Source: an uncultured Bacteroidota bacterium (lineage in GTDB: Bacteria > Bacteroidota > Bacteroidia > Chitinophagales > Chitinophagaceae). From it: DNA of 7,268 nucleotides. The number at the start of each line of letters is the position of its first letter. Position 1 is the first letter of the stretch. Under the pieces are notes generated by a model, which saw only the letters and a program-made list of their open reading frames with translations, ran no database searches and had not been told where the DNA came from. Shown here piece after piece: positions 5,307 to 7,268 of this stretch. Location of the stretch: NCBI GenBank assembly GCA_946479535.1, contig CAMLGP010000132.1:1-7268 (forward strand). Direction: 5' to 3'. Both the position numbers and the translations under genes were made by a program.

Positions 5307-7268
5307 TTATTTTTCATACAGCCAGATCCTTAGCAGGGATACTAGCTGATCAATATCTACGGGTTTGGAAATATAATCCGAAGCACCGGCCCTGATACAT
5401 TTCTCACGGTCCCCGGCCATTGCCTTGGCTGTAACAGCAATGATGGGAAGATTTCGATAGAGGGGGTTTTGCCTGATACGTGCGATGGCTTCAAAACCAT
5501 CCATTTCCGGCATCATGATATCCATAAGCACGATATCTGTATCAGGATTGTTTTCCAGCACCTGCAAAGCCTCTTTCCCATCAATGGCAGAAACAACTTC
5601 CATGCGGTGCTTTTCCAATGTTTTGGTTAACGAGAAAATATTCCGGACATCATCATCTGCCAGCAATACTTTTTTATTGGACAATACTTCTGATAAAGAC
5701 CCTGCTCCGCGTACCGGACCTGAAGATTTCTTTTGGGACCTGGTGTTTTCCTCTACCAGATGAAGGAAGAGAGAAACCTCATCAAGGATACGCTGATAAG
5801 AATGGGCTGTTTTGAGAACAATTGAGTCTGCATACTGCTTCAGTTTTATCTCATCTGTCCTTGAAAGGCTTTTACCAGTAAATATCAGAACAGGGGTGCT
5901 TTCAAGCCCTGCATTCTTTTTAACTGTATCAAGTGTCTCATAGACCTTCATATCAGGGATGCCCATGTCAAGGATCACACAATCTACTTCATGCTGCTCC
6001 AATGAGTTCACACTGTCTTTTATATTTCCGGAGATCACAGAATTGATATTGTGAGTGGAAAGAAAATAGGAAAGCGCTTTGGCATGTTTGGTATTATCTT
6101 CTACGATCAACACTTTTTTGGAATCATTCTTTACAACGCTTTCGATCTTCTTAAACACTTCATCCATCCTGTCATAGGCAACAGGCTTGTGTAAAAAATC
6201 CACCGCCCCCCGGATAAGGCTTTCTTTTTTCATTTCAAAAGAAGACACAATATGAACGGGAATATGCCGGGTCAACGGATCTTTCTTGATCTCATCCAAT
6301 ACATCCCAACCGCTTTTGACAGGCAATTGAATGTCCAGTAATATGCCCATGGGCAGGTAATGCCTTGCCATGTTGATCCCATCGTCTCCACGTACAGCAA
6401 CCAGACCCTTATATCCTTTTTTCCGGGTAAAGTCAAGCAGTGTTTTTGCAAAAACAGTATCATCTTCAATGATCAGGATCAGCCTGTCTCCGGTTTCAAT
6501 TTCATTACGGTCATCAGGAACCTGTTCCGGTATCACCACAGAAGTATAGGGATCTGTATGCCCGATAGGGTCTATGCCATTTGATTTTAATTCAGTTATA
6601 GGTGAAATAATATCTGCCGGCCTGGTTTCTTTAATATTGGGAATGATCTGTTGAGAATTGGGAATAGTTACTATGAACTCACTACCCTCACCTGCCTGGC
6701 TGATTAACCGGATATCTCCACCGAGTAAACGGCTTAACTGGCGACTGATGGATAATCCCAGTCCTGTACCACCATATTTCCGTCTTGTAGATCCATCTGC
6801 CTGCTGAAATGCCTCAAATATCAATTCCTGTTTTTCTGCAGGAATACCAATGCCACTATCTTTTACCGAAAAATCCACCATGTCCTTTTCTTCTTTGTTT
6901 GGATAGGCTGAAAGGTTAATGAAACCCTTATTGGTAAACTTCAATGAATTGGAGATAAGATTTTTCAGGATTTGCTCCAGCCTCATCTTGTCTGTCTCAA
7001 TCTGACCCTGAAGTGCAGGATCTATGTGAATATTGAATTCTACATTCTTTTCCCTGGCCATAGGAGCAAATAACGCATTCATGTCACTGGCAATATCATT
7101 GACGGATATCATCTCATAATCCAGCTGCATTTTACCTGATTCAATTTTGGACAGGTCAAGTATCTCATCAATCAACTGCAACAATCCATTGCCAGAACTT
7201 TGAATTACCCTTGCAAATTCCACCTGTTCATTATTGAGGTTCTGGTCTGTGTTTTCCGACAATAACCT
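5307..7268 (-). CDS. Hybrid sensor histidine kinase with three receiver domains, N-terminus missing
   Basis: The frame runs off the right edge. The TTG at 7262 is not a real start: upstream codons continue the frame, and the residues there (SENTDQNLNNEQVEFA) fall inside the HisKA dimerisation domain. The HELRTP-type His box and any sensor, HAMP or membrane parts are outside. Counting from 7262: end of HisKA with LDLSKIESGK (36-44); HATPase about 85-202 with N box KNLISNSLKFT (100-110), DSGIGIP (135-141) and YGGTGLGL (163-170); receiver 1 about 261-375 (acceptor D310, S340, K359); receiver 2 about 383-500 (D432, T462, K484); receiver 3 about 531-648 (D581, T611, K633). These correspond to roughly 7010-6657, 6482-6138, 6116-5763 and 5672-5319. 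All ATP-binding and acceptor residues in view are intact. It heads the operon with the response regulator, CheR and CheB; its promoter is outside the window. Confidence 0.95.
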   Translation of the reverse strand, partial: RLLSENTDQNLNNEQVEFARVIQSSGNGLLQLIDEILDLSKIESGKMQLDYEMISVNDIASDMNALFAPMAREKNVEFNIHIDPALQGQIETDKMRLEQILKNLISNSLKFTNKGFINLSAYPNKEEKDMVDFSVKDSGIGIPAEKQELIFEAFQQADGSTRRKYGGTGLGLSISRQLSRLLGGDIRLISQAGEGSEFIVTIPNSQQIIPNIKETRPADIISPITELKSNGIDPIGHTDPYTSVVIPEQVPDDRNEIETGDRLILIIEDDTVFAKTLLDFTRKKGYKGLVAVRGDDGINMARHYLPMGILLDIQLPVKSGWDVLDEIKKDPLTRHIPVHIVSSFEMKKESLIRGAVDFLHKPVAYDRMDEVFKKIESVVKNDSKKVLIVEDNTKHAKALSYFLSTHNINSVISGNIKDSVNSLEQHEVDCVILDMGIPDMKVYETLDTVKKNAGLESTPVLIFTGKSLSRTDEIKLKQYADSIVLKTAHSYQRILDEVSLFLHLVEENTRSQKKSSGPVRGAGSLSEVLSNKKVLLADDDVRNIFSLTKTLEKHRMEVVSAIDGKEALQVLENNPDTDIVLMDIMMPEMDGFEAIARIRQNPLYRNLPIIAVTAKAMAGDREKCIRAGASDYISKPVDIDQLVSLLRIWLYEK

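Noticed and set aside
7260..7262. TTG as start of the hybrid kinase
   Set aside because: The frame stays open to the window edge and the residues there are internal to the HisKA domain, so the gene is cut by the edge.
1..7268. CRISPR arrays, insertion sequences, tRNA or rRNA genes, attachment sites
   Set aside because: No regularly spaced repeats, transposase or integrase frames, or tRNA-like clover patterns were seen on either strand.

Overview
The window looks like chromosomal DNA from a member of the Bacteroidota, probably close to the Chitinophagaceae. The evidence is moderate GC content, AT-rich leaders without Shine-Dalgarno sequences in front of most starts, and protein types common in that group: a COG3503/DUF1624 membrane protein, a hybrid kinase with three receiver domains, and stand-alone CheR and CheB domains. 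The placement rests on protein style only; there is no rRNA or marker gene here.

Positions 1-3012, all on the + strand, hold four genes. They are the 3' part of a multi-pass membrane protein of the heparan-alpha-glucosaminide N-acetyltransferase-like family, a complete aldo/keto reductase, and two very small genes: a highly basic 48-residue protein and a 38-residue single-span membrane protein. The gap before the reductase contains several dyad elements, including a strong terminator-like hairpin only about 30 bases before the start codon. The 48-residue gene is preceded by an excellent match to a sigma-54 (-24/-12) promoter and has a perfect 9-bp inverted repeat across its start codon.

Positions 3128-7268 are a signalling block. 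A + strand single-domain response regulator (3128-3505) converges on a - strand operon. That operon reads, in transcription order: a hybrid histidine kinase (its N-terminus and phospho-acceptor His lie beyond the window edge), a single-domain response regulator, a CheR methyltransferase, and a CheB methylesterase domain without receiver. Gaps are 21 bases, 2 bases, then a 4-base ATGA overlap, so the genes are probably co-transcribed and translationally coupled. The block has five receiver domains in all. No CheA, CheW, chemoreceptor or effector output domain is present. My inference is a phosphorelay linked to reversible carboxyl methylation, outside a classical chemotaxis cluster.

The least explained parts are the two tiny genes with sigma-54-type signals and the dyads in the leader of the reductase. 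The signalling operon belongs to known families, but its methylation target is not evident.
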